From Myxococcales bacterium (lineage in GTDB: Bacteria > Myxococcota > Polyangia > Nannocystales > Nannocystaceae), in NCBI GenBank assembly GCA_016793465.1, contig JAEUJW010000010.1, positions 91,568 through 155,567 of the forward strand: a stretch of DNA of 64,000 nt, written 5' to 3'. Below the pieces are notes generated by a model. That model did no database searches and had not been told where the DNA came from. It saw only the letters and a list, made by a program, of their open reading frames with translations. The first letter of the stretch is position 1; each line of letters opens with the position of its first letter. Positions 9,538 through 17,387 of the stretch are shown in pieces. A program made the translations under genes and the position numbers.

Positions 9538-10206
9538 TCAGAAGCGCAGCGTGAACCCGGCGGTGTTGGTGCCGAACGCGGTGCGGCCGGTGTACGGCGC
9601 CAGCGTGACCGGCTGCCCGCGCTTCCACGCGTTGTACTTGCCGAGGCGGATGCCGCCGACGACCGCGAGCGGGATGCCGACGCCGAGCCCGATGATGCCG
9701 AAGGTCAGCACGATGCCGCCCGCGAGCGAACCGACGCCGCTGGTCACCTGCCCCTCGGTCCCGCCGACCGCGTCGCCGACCTGCCGCGAGAGCGCGATGA
9801 CGTAGGCGCCGTAGATGGTGAACGGCAGACCGACAGCCGCCGCGACCACCGATCCGGTGATGAGCATGCCGATCCCGCGCGGCGGCTCGGGCTGCGGCGG
9901 GCCGTACCCCGGCGGCGGCGGGCCGTAGTACCCCGGCGGCGGCGGACCGGGCGGCGGCGCGGCAGCAGGCGCGGCGTTCGGATCGGCGGGCGCCGCCTCG
10001 GGCGCCGCCTCCGGGTCCTGCAGCGTGACGAGGCCTCGCAGCTTCATGCCCGTGGTCATCGGCGCCAGCGGTGCCCGCAGCTGGAACGCCGCGTCGGCCA
10101 CGGATCCGTCGGCCAGCGCGGGCACCGGCGCCAGCGCGACGATCGCGGTCAGGGGTAACGAGAGCATCGCCGTGGCGGCGCGACGCGGGATCGACGAACG
10201 GTTCAT
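9538..10206 (-). CDS. Exported membrane protein with Pro/Gly-Tyr-rich linker
   Basis: The 222-residue product starts at ATG 10206 behind a GGAGG site, with a TACACT -10-like hexamer (10224-10229 on the complement) 17 nt upstream. It has a cleavable signal peptide (about 1-35, ending PALADG), a short polar domain and an Ala/Pro linker. [21 protein letters not shown] segment then precedes two transmembrane helices (about 125-150 and 170-195) rich in Gly and Val. The tail ends in alternating hydrophobic residues and a C-terminal Phe (AGFTLRF), which could be a beta signal. No family was recognised. Confidence 0.7.
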   Translation of the reverse strand: MNRSSIPRRAATAMLSLPLTAIVALAPVPALADGSVADAAFQLRAPLAPMTTGMKLRGLVTLQDPEAAPEAAPADPNAAPAAAPPPGPPPPGYYGPPPPGYGPPQPEPPRGIGMLITGSVVAAAVGLPFTIYGAYVIALSRQVGDAVGGTEGQVTSGVGSLAGGIVLTFGIIGLGVGIPLAVVGGIRLGKYNAWKRGQPVTLAPYTGRTAFGTNTAGFTLRF

Positions 10207-10291
10207 GCAGGTCCTCCGCGCCCAGTGTATCCCGGCCGACCCCATCGTCGCAGCCTCGACGCGGGCGGACGTGCGCGGTCCTCCGCCGCGC

Positions 10292-10321
10292 CGGCGGCCC
10301 GATCGGGCCGCCGTCTTTGTT
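10292..10321 (+). promoter_or_regulatory. Hairpin plus T-rich run in the GST leader
   Basis: A perfect 22-bp palindrome (arms CGGCGGCCCGA and TCGGGCCGCCG, 10292-10313) is followed by TCTTTGTT and then, within 14 nt, by the GST start codon. It looks like an intrinsic terminator but sits between divergent genes. It could be an attenuator in the GST leader or an operator shared by the two promoters. The TACCCT hexamer at 10321-10326 overlaps its end. Confidence 0.45.
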
Positions 10322-10326
10322 ACCCT
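10321..10326 (+). promoter_or_regulatory. Putative -10 hexamer (TACCCT) of the GST gene
   Basis: TACCCT ends 8 nt before ATG 10335. GGAGG directly follows it, so this gene has either a very short leader or none if this -10 is used. Confidence 0.4.
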
Positions 10327-10334
10327 GGAGGACC

Positions 10335-11012
10335 ATGATCGACCTCTACACGGCCGCCACGCCCAACGGACACAAGATCTCGATCGCCCTCGAGGAGCTG
10401 GGGCTCGCGTACACGGTGCACGCGCTGAGCCTCACCGCCGGCGACCAGAAGACGCCGGCGTTCCTCGCCATCAACCCCAACGGCCGCATCCCCGCGATCG
10501 TCGACCGCGACCACGACGACTTCGCGGTGTTCGAATCCGGCGCCATCCTCATCTACCTGGCCGAGAAGACCGGCAAACTGCTGCCCGCCGACGTCAAGGG
10601 CCGCTCGCGCGTGCTGCAGTGGCTGATGCTCCAGATGAGCGGCGTCGGCCCGATGTTCGGCCAGGCCAACGTGTTCTTCCGCTACGCCCCCGAGAAGCTG
10701 CCGTGGGCGATCGGCCGCTACCAGCGCGAGGGCCGCCGCCTGCTCGAGGTCCTCGACCGCCAGCTCGCCGGATCCGAGTACCTCGCGGGCGACTACTCGA
10801 TCGCCGACATCGCCACCTGGCCGTGGACCCGCGGCGCCGACTGGGCCGGCATCGACACCGGCGGCCTGCCGCACCTCGAGCGCTGGAGCGCGGCCGTCGC
10901 CGCCCGCCCCGCGGTGCTCCGCGGCAAGGACATCCCCCCGTCGCCGCTCGCCGCCCCCGACGCCGACCGCGAGCAGTTCGCCCGCAACGTGCGCGACACC
11001 GTGCTCGTCTGA
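10335..11012 (+). CDS. Glutathione S-transferase, YfcG/YghU type
   Basis: The 225-residue protein has a thioredoxin-like N-terminal domain and an all-helical C-terminal domain. The start [21 protein letters not shown] matches the Nu-class disulphide-bond oxidoreductases (YfcG, YghU) closely: the TPNGHK motif binds glutathione with a Thr/Asn pair instead of the usual Tyr or Ser. [11 protein letters not shown] (cis-Pro loop) and [13 protein letters not shown] follow. The C-terminal [10 protein letters not shown] is the N-capping box. Such enzymes reduce disulphides with glutathione. GGAGG precedes ATG 10335. Confidence 0.9.
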   Translation: MIDLYTAATPNGHKISIALEELGLAYTVHALSLTAGDQKTPAFLAINPNGRIPAIVDRDHDDFAVFESGAILIYLAEKTGKLLPADVKGRSRVLQWLMLQMSGVGPMFGQANVFFRYAPEKLPWAIGRYQREGRRLLEVLDRQLAGSEYLAGDYSIADIATWPWTRGADWAGIDTGGLPHLERWSAAVAARPAVLRGKDIPPSPLAAPDADREQFARNVRDTVLV

Positions 11013-11126
11013 CCTTCGAGACAGGTCCGGCGCGCGGGCGCGGCGGGTGACGCGGCCCCCGGCGACAGCCCGCGAGAACTGCCCTACCCTCGCTGAAGCC
11101 GCAGCGCGCCTCGATCGGAGCCCCGG

Positions 11127-11981
11127 ATGACCGCCAACGCCACGCCCCCCAGCCCCCCGGAAGTCCAGGCCCTGCTCGCCGAGCTGTCCGCCCTGCGCGA
11201 GCGCAACCACCTGCTCGAGGCGGTCGTCGCCCACTCGGCGGCCATCATCTTCGCCAAGGACGTCGAGGGCCGGCTGATCCTCGCCAACGACGCCTACGCC
11301 GCGGTGTTCCCCCACATCGCGGCCAGCGGCATGCTCGGCAAGACCGACGCCGAGATCTTCGGCGAGGCCGCGGCCGTGGCCGTGCGTCAGAACGACCGCC
11401 GCGTGTGCGAGGGCGGCGTGCCGATCGAGGTCGAGGAGCTGATCCCCCAGGCCGACGGCGTGCACGCCTACCTCTCGATCAAGTTCCCGCTGTTCGACCG
11501 CGACGGCGCCGTCACCGGCGTCGCCGGCATCGCCACCGACATCACCGAGCGCAAGCGCGTCGAGGACGAACGCACCCGGCTGCAGCAGCAGATCATCGAC
11601 GTCCAGCGGGCCACCCTCAGCGAGCTCTCGACCCCGATCGTGCCGCTCGCCGACGGCGTGATCGCCATGCCGCTGGTCGGCGCCGTCGACAGCGAGCGCG
11701 CGCGCCAGATCATGTCCGCCCTGCTCGACGGCCTGGCCGTCAGCCGGGCCCACACCGCCATCCTCGACATCACCGGCGTGCGCGCGGTCGACAGCCACGT
11801 CGCCGGCGCGCTGCTGCAGGCCGCCCGCGCGGCCCGCCTGCTCGGCGCCCGCGTGATCGTCACCGGCATCCGCCCCGACGTCGCCCAGGCCCTCGTCGGC
11901 CTCGACACCGACTGGACCGGCATCGACACCCTCGCCAACCTGCAGGCCGGCGTCGCCCTCGCCCTCGCCCGCCCGCGCTGA
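11127..11981 (+). CDS. PAS-STAS signalling protein (RsbR-like)
   Basis: The 284-residue protein begins with a short coiled coil (about 12-30) and then a PAS domain (about 30-145; SAAIIFAKDVEGRLILAND near 37 and GIATDITERKR at its end). A linker helix leads into a STAS domain (about 170-280). The order resembles RsbR-type stressosome subunits, which relay a sensed signal through STAS phosphorylation. The core reads LDITGVRAVDSHVAGAL, where the classic phosphorylated Thr/Ser positions are partly changed (one Ser remains). No switch kinase or phosphatase lies beside it. The ligand is unknown. Confidence 0.85.
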   Translation: MTANATPPSPPEVQALLAELSALRERNHLLEAVVAHSAAIIFAKDVEGRLILANDAYAAVFPHIAASGMLGKTDAEIFGEAAAVAVRQNDRRVCEGGVPIEVEELIPQADGVHAYLSIKFPLFDRDGAVTGVAGIATDITERKRVEDERTRLQQQIIDVQRATLSELSTPIVPLADGVIAMPLVGAVDSERARQIMSALLDGLAVSRAHTAILDITGVRAVDSHVAGALLQAARAARLLGARVIVTGIRPDVAQALVGLDTDWTGIDTLANLQAGVALALARPR

Positions 11982-12085
11982 CGGGCTCGACCGCCCGTGC
12001 GGGCGCCGTCCCCCGCGTATCCTCGCGGGCGCAGCGCTCGGGTCACGCTTCCTCGCGCGCGAGACGTCGCCGAGAGTGGACGGCG

Positions 12086-13885
12086 ATGACGACCTCCGCG
12101 GCTGGCAGCGCGCGCGCGTGGGCCCTGCTCGTCGGACTCGCGGCCTGCGGCGACGCCGGCGGCGGCGACGAGGCGACCGGCGACGCGACGACCCCCGACA
12201 CCCCGACCGACGCGGCCCCGACCGGCGACGCCTCGCTGCCGACCGGCGGCGACACCGACCAGGCCGGCACGACCGAGGCCCCGCCCCCGCTCGGCCCCTG
12301 CGAGCAGGCCCACCCCGGCGACCAGGTCGTGCGCCGCCTCAGCAACTCCGAGTTCAACGCGACGATCCAGGACCTGTTCGGCGCCGGCGTGGTCCACTCG
12401 CCCGCCGCCCTGCTCCCCTACGAGGGCGACGGCAACGGCTTCACCAACGACACCGCGCTGCTGACGGTCTCGTGGCAGCACGTGCAGCAGTACCTCGCGA
12501 CCTCGGAGGCGATCGCCGCCGACGTGATCGCCGCGCTGCCCGCCCTGCTGCCCTGCGCCGCGACAGCGGGCGTCGACCCGATCGCCGACCGCGCCTGCGC
12601 CGGCGGCTTCATCGACGGCCACGGCCCCCGCGCCTACCGCCGCCCGCTCGTCGCCGGCGAGCGCGACGCCCTGCTGCTCGCCTACGACGACGCGATCGCG
12701 GCCGGAGAAGGCTTCAGCGGCGGCGTCGCCCGCGTGATCACGCAGGCGCTGCAGTCGCCCGCGTTCCTCTACCGCGTCGAGCTCGGCGCCGGCCCGTTCG
12801 ACGACGTCGCCGATCGGCTGACCCCGCACGAGACCGCCGCCCGCCTGTCGTACCTGCTGTGGGGCTCGATGCCCGACGACGAGCTGTTCGCCGCCGCCGC
12901 CGCGGACGCCCTCGCCACCCCCGACGAGATCGCCGCCCAGGCCGAGCGCATGCTGGGCGACCCGCGGGCCCGTCGCCGCGTCCGCCAGCTCCACCGCGAG
13001 TGGCTGCGCCTCGGCGCCGTCGTCGACGTCCAGCGCGACGCCGCCGTGTTCCCCGGCTTCGACGCCCTGAAGTGGATGCTCGTCGCCCAGGCCGAGCGCT
13101 TCGCCGAGTCGATCGTGTTCGACGATCCGGACGGCGACGTGCGGGCCCTGCTCACCTCCGCGAAGACGCTGCTCAACGCCGACCTCGCGCCGCTCTACGG
13201 CGTCGACCCGGCCGCGGCCGGCCTCTCGCCCGAGGACGGCGACCCCGCCACCGACGAGTTCGAGGCCGTCGACCTCGACCCCACCCAGCGCGCGGGCATC
13301 CTGACCCACGCCGCGATCCTCGGCGCGCTCGCCAAGCCGACCGCGCCCGCGCCGGTGCTGCGCGGCAAGTACGTGCTCGAGCACCTGCTGTGCTTCATGC
13401 CGCCGCCGCCGCCGCCCGACGTGGTCATGCAGCCGCCCGACGGCGCGCTCGGCAACACCACGCGCGAGCGCTGGGCCGCCCTCACCGAGGCCGAGGGCTC
13501 GCAGTGCGCCGCCTGCCACGCCATCATCAACGGCCCCGGCCACGCGTTCGGCCACTACAGCGCGGTCGGCCAGTGGATGCCCGACGAGGGCGGCTTCCCC
13601 ATCGACCCCGCCGCCGGCTTCGTCGGCCTGCCGATCGCCGGCGAGTTCGCCGACGCCGTCGACATGATGGACCAGCTCGCCGCCTCGCCGGCCGTGCGCG
13701 CCTGCGTGCTCGACCACTGGTTCCGCTTCGCCTACGGCCGCCGCCCGCAGGGCGACCAGGACGCCTGCACGATCGACGAGCTCGACGCGCGCTTCACCGC
13801 CTCCGACGGCGACCTGCGCGACCTGCTGATCGCCATGACCCAGACCGACGCGTTCCGCCGGCGCCCGAACGGAGGCAGCCCATGA
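12086..13885 (+). CDS. DUF1592/DUF1588/DUF1585-type lipoprotein with CxxCH motif
   Basis: The 599-residue product starts at ATG 12086. It has a short signal with lipobox LAAC (Cys near residue 20) and a Thr/Asp/Pro-rich linker to about residue 70. The rest follows the order of the DUF1587-1595-1592-1588-1585 proteins: VRRLSNSEFNATIQDLFG, the central AARLSYLLWGSMPDDELF, the Gly/Arg-rich RAGILTHAAILG, and the last domain. CAACH near residue 476 is a haem c-type CxxCH. This family almost always pairs with DUF1552, as here (4-bp overlap). It is common in Planctomycetes and myxobacteria; the reaction is unknown. Confidence 0.9.
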   Translation: MTTSAAGSARAWALLVGLAACGDAGGGDEATGDATTPDTPTDAAPTGDASLPTGGDTDQAGTTEAPPPLGPCEQAHPGDQVVRRLSNSEFNATIQDLFGAGVVHSPAALLPYEGDGNGFTNDTALLTVSWQHVQQYLATSEAIAADVIAALPALLPCAATAGVDPIADRACAGGFIDGHGPRAYRRPLVAGERDALLLAYDDAIAAGEGFSGGVARVITQALQSPAFLYRVELGAGPFDDVADRLTPHETAARLSYLLWGSMPDDELFAAAAADALATPDEIAAQAERMLGDPRARRRVRQLHREWLRLGAVVDVQRDAAVFPGFDALKWMLVAQAERFAESIVFDDPDGDVRALLTSAKTLLNADLAPLYGVDPAAAGLSPEDGDPATDEFEAVDLDPTQRAGILTHAAILGALAKPTAPAPVLRGKYVLEHLLCFMPPPPPPDVVMQPPDGALGNTTRERWAALTEAEGSQCAACHAIINGPGHAFGHYSAVGQWMPDEGGFPIDPAAGFVGLPIAGEFADAVDMMDQLAASPAVRACVLDHWFRFAYGRRPQGDQDACTIDELDARFTASDGDLRDLLIAMTQTDAFRRRPNGGSP

Positions 13886-15240
13886 TCCGCCGCACACCGA
13901 TGAGCCGCCGCACCGCCCTGCGCGGCGCCGCCAACGCCCTGATCGCCCTCCCCCTGCTCGAGGCCATGGGCTGCGACGACGGCCCCGCCGGCGCCCGCGC
14001 GCGGGGCGGCCGCGCCGAGCCGCCGCGCCGCTTCATCGCCACCTACCACCCCAACGGCATGGCCCCCGATCAGTGGTGGCCGAGCGTCGTCGACAGCGAG
14101 ACCGACTTCCAGCTCGGCCCGAGCCTCGCCCCGTTCGCCGGCGTGCGCGACGACATGCTCGTGCTGCGCGGCGTCAACCTGACCTCGGCCACGCTCGGCG
14201 TGCAGGACGGCCACCGCGAGGGCAACATGGCCCTGCTGACCGGCAGCAAGGTCCACCCCGACTGGCGCGTGGCCAACGCCTCGCTCGACGTCCACCTCGC
14301 CTCGCGGCTCGGCGCGGCCACCCGCCTGCCGCAGCTGTGCATCGGCGCCGTCGGCGGCTGGGCCAACCACGGCAGCATCTCGCACTTCGCCAGCGGCGGC
14401 GGCCCCAACCGCATGACCCAGCCGCTGCAGGTGTTCGCGGCCCTGTTCGGCGACCCCGGCGTCGACCCGGCCGAGCTCGCCGAGCTCGTCGCCCGCCGCC
14501 AGAGCATCCTCGACCGCGTCGCCGGCGACTACGAGGCGCTCGCGCCGAAGCTCGGCGGCGCCGACAAGCAGCGCATCGACGAGCACCTCGAGGCCATCCG
14601 CACCGTCGAGATGACGCTCGGCAAGCAGGTCGTGTGCGACAGCCCCGACCCCATGAGCCTGCCCGGCCTCGACGACGCCGACCTCACGCCGTGGTTCACC
14701 GCCATGACGCAGCTCGTCGTGCTCGCCCTGCAGTGCGACATCACCCGCGTGATCACCCTGACCTTCCGCAACGGCGGCGGCGGGGCCAGCTACTTCCCCT
14801 GGCTCGGCCTCGGCTTCGGCGGCGACGCCGACTACGGCTTCCGCGAGCACCACGAGATCTCGCACTTCTGGTCCGACCACGCCGACGTGGGCAACGGCGA
14901 GTCGAAGGCCGGCAACTACTTAAAAATCCTCGACTGGCACATGCAGCGCCTCGCCGCCATGGTCGCCGCCCTGCGCGACGCGCCCGAGGCCGGCGGCGGC
15001 CTGCTCGACAGCGTCGCCTGGCTGCACACCTCCGAGCACTCGTGGGCCCACGACAAGACCGACATGCCGTTCCTGCTGTTCGGCCAGGCCGGCGGCCTGA
15101 TCAAGACCGGCCGCTACCTGCAGCTCGGCGGCGTGCACCACAACCGCCTGCTCGTCAGCCTCATGAACGCCGTGGGGGTCGAGGGCGACAGCTTCGGCGA
15201 GCCGTCGCTGTGCGCCGACGGACCGCTCGCGCTCGGGTGA
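13882..15240 (+). CDS. DUF1552 exported protein
   Basis: The 452-residue protein starts at ATG 13882, inside the stop of the DUF1592 gene. Its N-terminus (MSRRTALRGAANALIALP at 7-24) is a twin-arginine-like signal, suggesting export of a folded protein. The body matches DUF1552: HPNGMAPDQWWP, ARGVNLTS-like LRGVNLTSAT, a conserved GHREGNMALLTG, EEHLEAIRTVE-like helix, and SHFWSDHAD near the end of the domain. DUF1552 proteins are encoded next to DUF1592 proteins in many genomes and are presumed to form one extracytoplasmic system. Their biochemistry is not known to me. Confidence 0.9.
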   Translation: MIRRTPMSRRTALRGAANALIALPLLEAMGCDDGPAGARARGGRAEPPRRFIATYHPNGMAPDQWWPSVVDSETDFQLGPSLAPFAGVRDDMLVLRGVNLTSATLGVQDGHREGNMALLTGSKVHPDWRVANASLDVHLASRLGAATRLPQLCIGAVGGWANHGSISHFASGGGPNRMTQPLQVFAALFGDPGVDPAELAELVARRQSILDRVAGDYEALAPKLGGADKQRIDEHLEAIRTVEMTLGKQVVCDSPDPMSLPGLDDADLTPWFTAMTQLVVLALQCDITRVITLTFRNGGGGASYFPWLGLGFGGDADYGFREHHEISHFWSDHADVGNGESKAGNYLKILDWHMQRLAAMVAALRDAPEAGGGLLDSVAWLHTSEHSWAHDKTDMPFLLFGQAGGLIKTGRYLQLGGVHHNRLLVSLMNAVGVEGDSFGEPSLCADGPLALG

Positions 15241-15303
15241 CTCACGCCGCCGACGCGCCGCCCCGCCTGTCCCATGTGCGCCGCTCCGGGTGATCCTCCA
15301 AGC

Positions 15304-16647
15304 ATGTCGAAGCCCGCCCCCGGACCCGGCACGCTGCGCTTCATCCACGGCGCCCGCACGCGCGGCCTGCTCGGCCTCGTGCGCGAGCTGTGGCACCAAT
15401 ACGGCGACGTGTTCCAGGTCCGCATCGGCCCGCGCACCCTGATGATCGCGCTGCACCCCGACGCCGTCGAGCGCGTCAGCGTCGCCAACCGCCACAACTA
15501 CGACAAGCGCGCCAGCTACGACCCCGTGCGCCGCTACCTGCTCGGCCAGGGCCTGGTCGCCAGCACCGGCGAGCTGTGGCGTCGTCAACGCAGGCTCATG
15601 GCCCCGTTCTTCACCCCGAGGAGCGTGCAGGCCTACGCCGCGCTGATGCTCCGCGACGGCGAGCGCCTGGTCGAGCGCTGGCGCGGCCTGGCCCGCGGCG
15701 ACGGCGAGGTCGAGATGTCCGAGGAGATGACCCTCGTGACCGCCTCGATCATCCTCAAGGCGATGTTCAGCAGCGAGACGATCGAGTCGATCAACCTCAT
15801 GAAGGACGCGGTCGGCACCATGATCGCGTTCGTCGACAACCAGGCCACCCTGCTGCGCCTGCCGCTGTGGCTGCCGACCGCCAGGAACCGCCGCTACCTG
15901 GCCGCCCGCGCGCTGGTCCACCGCTCGATCGCCGGCCTCATCGACCAGCGCCGGGCCACGCCCGAGTCCGAGCGCCCCGACGACCTGCTCTCGCGCCTCA
16001 TGCAGGCCCGCGACGAGGAGACCGGCCAGGTCATGTCCGCCGAGCTGCTGCGCGACGAGTCGATCACCGCGTTCTTCGCCGGCCACGAGACCACCGCGCG
16101 GACCATGACCTTCACCTGGTACGCGCTCGCGACCCACCCGCACGTCGCCGAGAGACTCCACGAGGAGCTCGACCGCGTGCTCGCCGGCCGCACCCCGACC
16201 ACCGACGACCTGCGCCGCCTCCCCTACACCCTGCAGGTCGTCAAGGAGGTCCTGCGCCTCTACCCCGCCGCGCCGTTCTACATCCGCGACGCCGTCGGCC
16301 CCGACAGCATCGGCGGCCACGACGTCCCGGCCGGCGCCGCCGTGCTGCTCTCGCCGTACTTCACGCACCGCCACCCGCAGTTCTGGGACGCGCCCGAGAG
16401 CTTCGACCCCGGGCGCTGGACCCGCGAGCAGGAGGCCGCGCGCCACCCCCACGCCTACCACCCGTTCGCCGCCGGCCCGCGGATCTGCATCGGCAACAAC
16501 TTCTCGCTGCTCGAGAGCCACCTCCTGCTGGCGATGCTCGCCCAGCGCTTCGCCCCGCGGCTGCGCCCCGACTACGTGCCGCGCTGGGTGATGCACGGCA
16601 CGCTCGGGCTGGCCGACGGGCTGCCGATGCGGCTCGTCGAACGCTGA
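15304..16647 (+). CDS. Cytochrome P450
   Basis: This is a 447-residue haem-thiolate monooxygenase. All landmarks are present: WRRQRRLMAPFF (C-helix), the I-helix oxygen-activation motif AGHETTA near 260, the K-helix EVLR (ExxR), FDPGRW, and the haem loop FAAGPRICIGNNF with the ligand Cys395. The tail APFYIRD and the I-helix AGHETT pattern resemble the fatty-acid or CYP102/CYP4-like soluble enzymes rather than class I antibiotic P450s. No membrane anchor is seen. No ferredoxin or reductase is adjacent, so the redox partner must be elsewhere. Substrate unknown. Confidence 0.95.
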   Translation: MSKPAPGPGTLRFIHGARTRGLLGLVRELWHQYGDVFQVRIGPRTLMIALHPDAVERVSVANRHNYDKRASYDPVRRYLLGQGLVASTGELWRRQRRLMAPFFTPRSVQAYAALMLRDGERLVERWRGLARGDGEVEMSEEMTLVTASIILKAMFSSETIESINLMKDAVGTMIAFVDNQATLLRLPLWLPTARNRRYLAARALVHRSIAGLIDQRRATPESERPDDLLSRLMQARDEETGQVMSAELLRDESITAFFAGHETTARTMTFTWYALATHPHVAERLHEELDRVLAGRTPTTDDLRRLPYTLQVVKEVLRLYPAAPFYIRDAVGPDSIGGHDVPAGAAVLLSPYFTHRHPQFWDAPESFDPGRWTREQEAARHPHAYHPFAAGPRICIGNNFSLLESHLLLAMLAQRFAPRLRPDYVPRWVMHGTLGLADGLPMRLVER

Positions 16648-16685
16648 GCGCGCGCCCGCGGCCGCCGCGCCGCGGTGATGCGGGT

Positions 16686-16691
16686 TATCCT
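16686..16691 (+). promoter_or_regulatory. Putative -10 hexamer (TATCCT)
   Basis: TATCCT ends 9 nt before ATG 16701. There is no Shine-Dalgarno sequence in between, which fits a leaderless message. Confidence 0.45.
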
Positions 16692-16700
16692 CGCCCCGCC

Positions 16701-17117
16701 ATGATCGTGCCGACCAAGGACCTCCCCGAGCCCGCCCGCAGGCCCCTGCTCCTCGCGCTCTCGCTGCAAGCCCTCGCCACCCGCGCCGGCGCGCGCGCGG
16801 CCGACGTGTCCGCCGACGAGCTGAGCAAGTTCGCCGCCGAGTTCGCCGCGCTCGTGCACGACGCCCGCGAGTCCGGCTGGCTCGGCGAGGACGTCTCGCC
16901 CACGCTCGCCGAGCACGCCGCCCCGACCCGCCTGAAGGACGTCGCCGACGCGGTGTGGACGGTCGGCCTGCACCGCCTGCAGCAGCTCGTGGCCGCCGGC
17001 GAGTGGTACCCCGACGAGCTCGACCTCCTGATCAAGCCGCGCGAGGAGCCGCTGGTCTCGCGCGACCACCTCGGCCTGGCCCGCCGCCACGGCGCGCACA
17101 AGCTCGGCTTCAAGTGA
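16701..17117 (+). CDS. Hypothetical helical protein
   Basis: This is a 138-residue soluble protein with no signal peptide, predicted mostly helical from its Ala/Leu/Glu pattern. Readable features are LPEPARRPLLLALSLQALAT near the start, a central VWTVGLHRLQQLVAAGEWYP, and a basic end RRHGAHKLGFK. I do not recognise a family. It follows the P450 gene by 53 bp but has its own -10-like hexamer (16686-16691), so it may be transcribed alone. Confidence 0.6.
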   Translation: MIVPTKDLPEPARRPLLLALSLQALATRAGARAADVSADELSKFAAEFAALVHDARESGWLGEDVSPTLAEHAAPTRLKDVADAVWTVGLHRLQQLVAAGEWYPDELDLLIKPREEPLVSRDHLGLARRHGAHKLGFK

Positions 17118-17319
17118 GCCCCGCGCCCGCCGCGGGCCGCGACCTCGAGCGGGTCGCACCGCCGCTCTCGCTGCACCACGACGACGAGTGAGGCGCGCGT
17201 CGGCCCGGCGCACCGCCCCACGAACGCGTCGACGGCGCTCGTGCAGCGAACGGCGACCGTCTGCGGACAGGCGTACGCGCCTGGAGTCGATCCTGAAGAC
17301 CCGCTCATAACGTCCCGCG

Positions 17320-17342
17320 GGCCGGCGCGTCGGCCTCTTTTC
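17320..17342 (+). terminator. Weak hairpin followed by TCTTTT
   Basis: GGCCG (17320-17324) and CGGCC (17331-17335) can pair around a 6-nt loop, followed by TCTTTT. It is the only termination-like structure in the 270-bp gap 17118-17387, which otherwise shows nothing clear apart from a TATGCT hexamer at 17361-17366 ahead of the next gene. Confidence 0.35.
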
Positions 17343-17387
17343 CGTGCGCACAGCGTTCCGTATGCTGGTCCGACTAGGTAGGGCCTG

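Noticed and set aside
15304..17117. A natural-product gene cluster around the P450
   Set aside because: No polyketide synthase, peptide synthetase, terpene cyclase or redox partner lies nearby; the flanking genes are a DUF1552 protein and a hypothetical protein.
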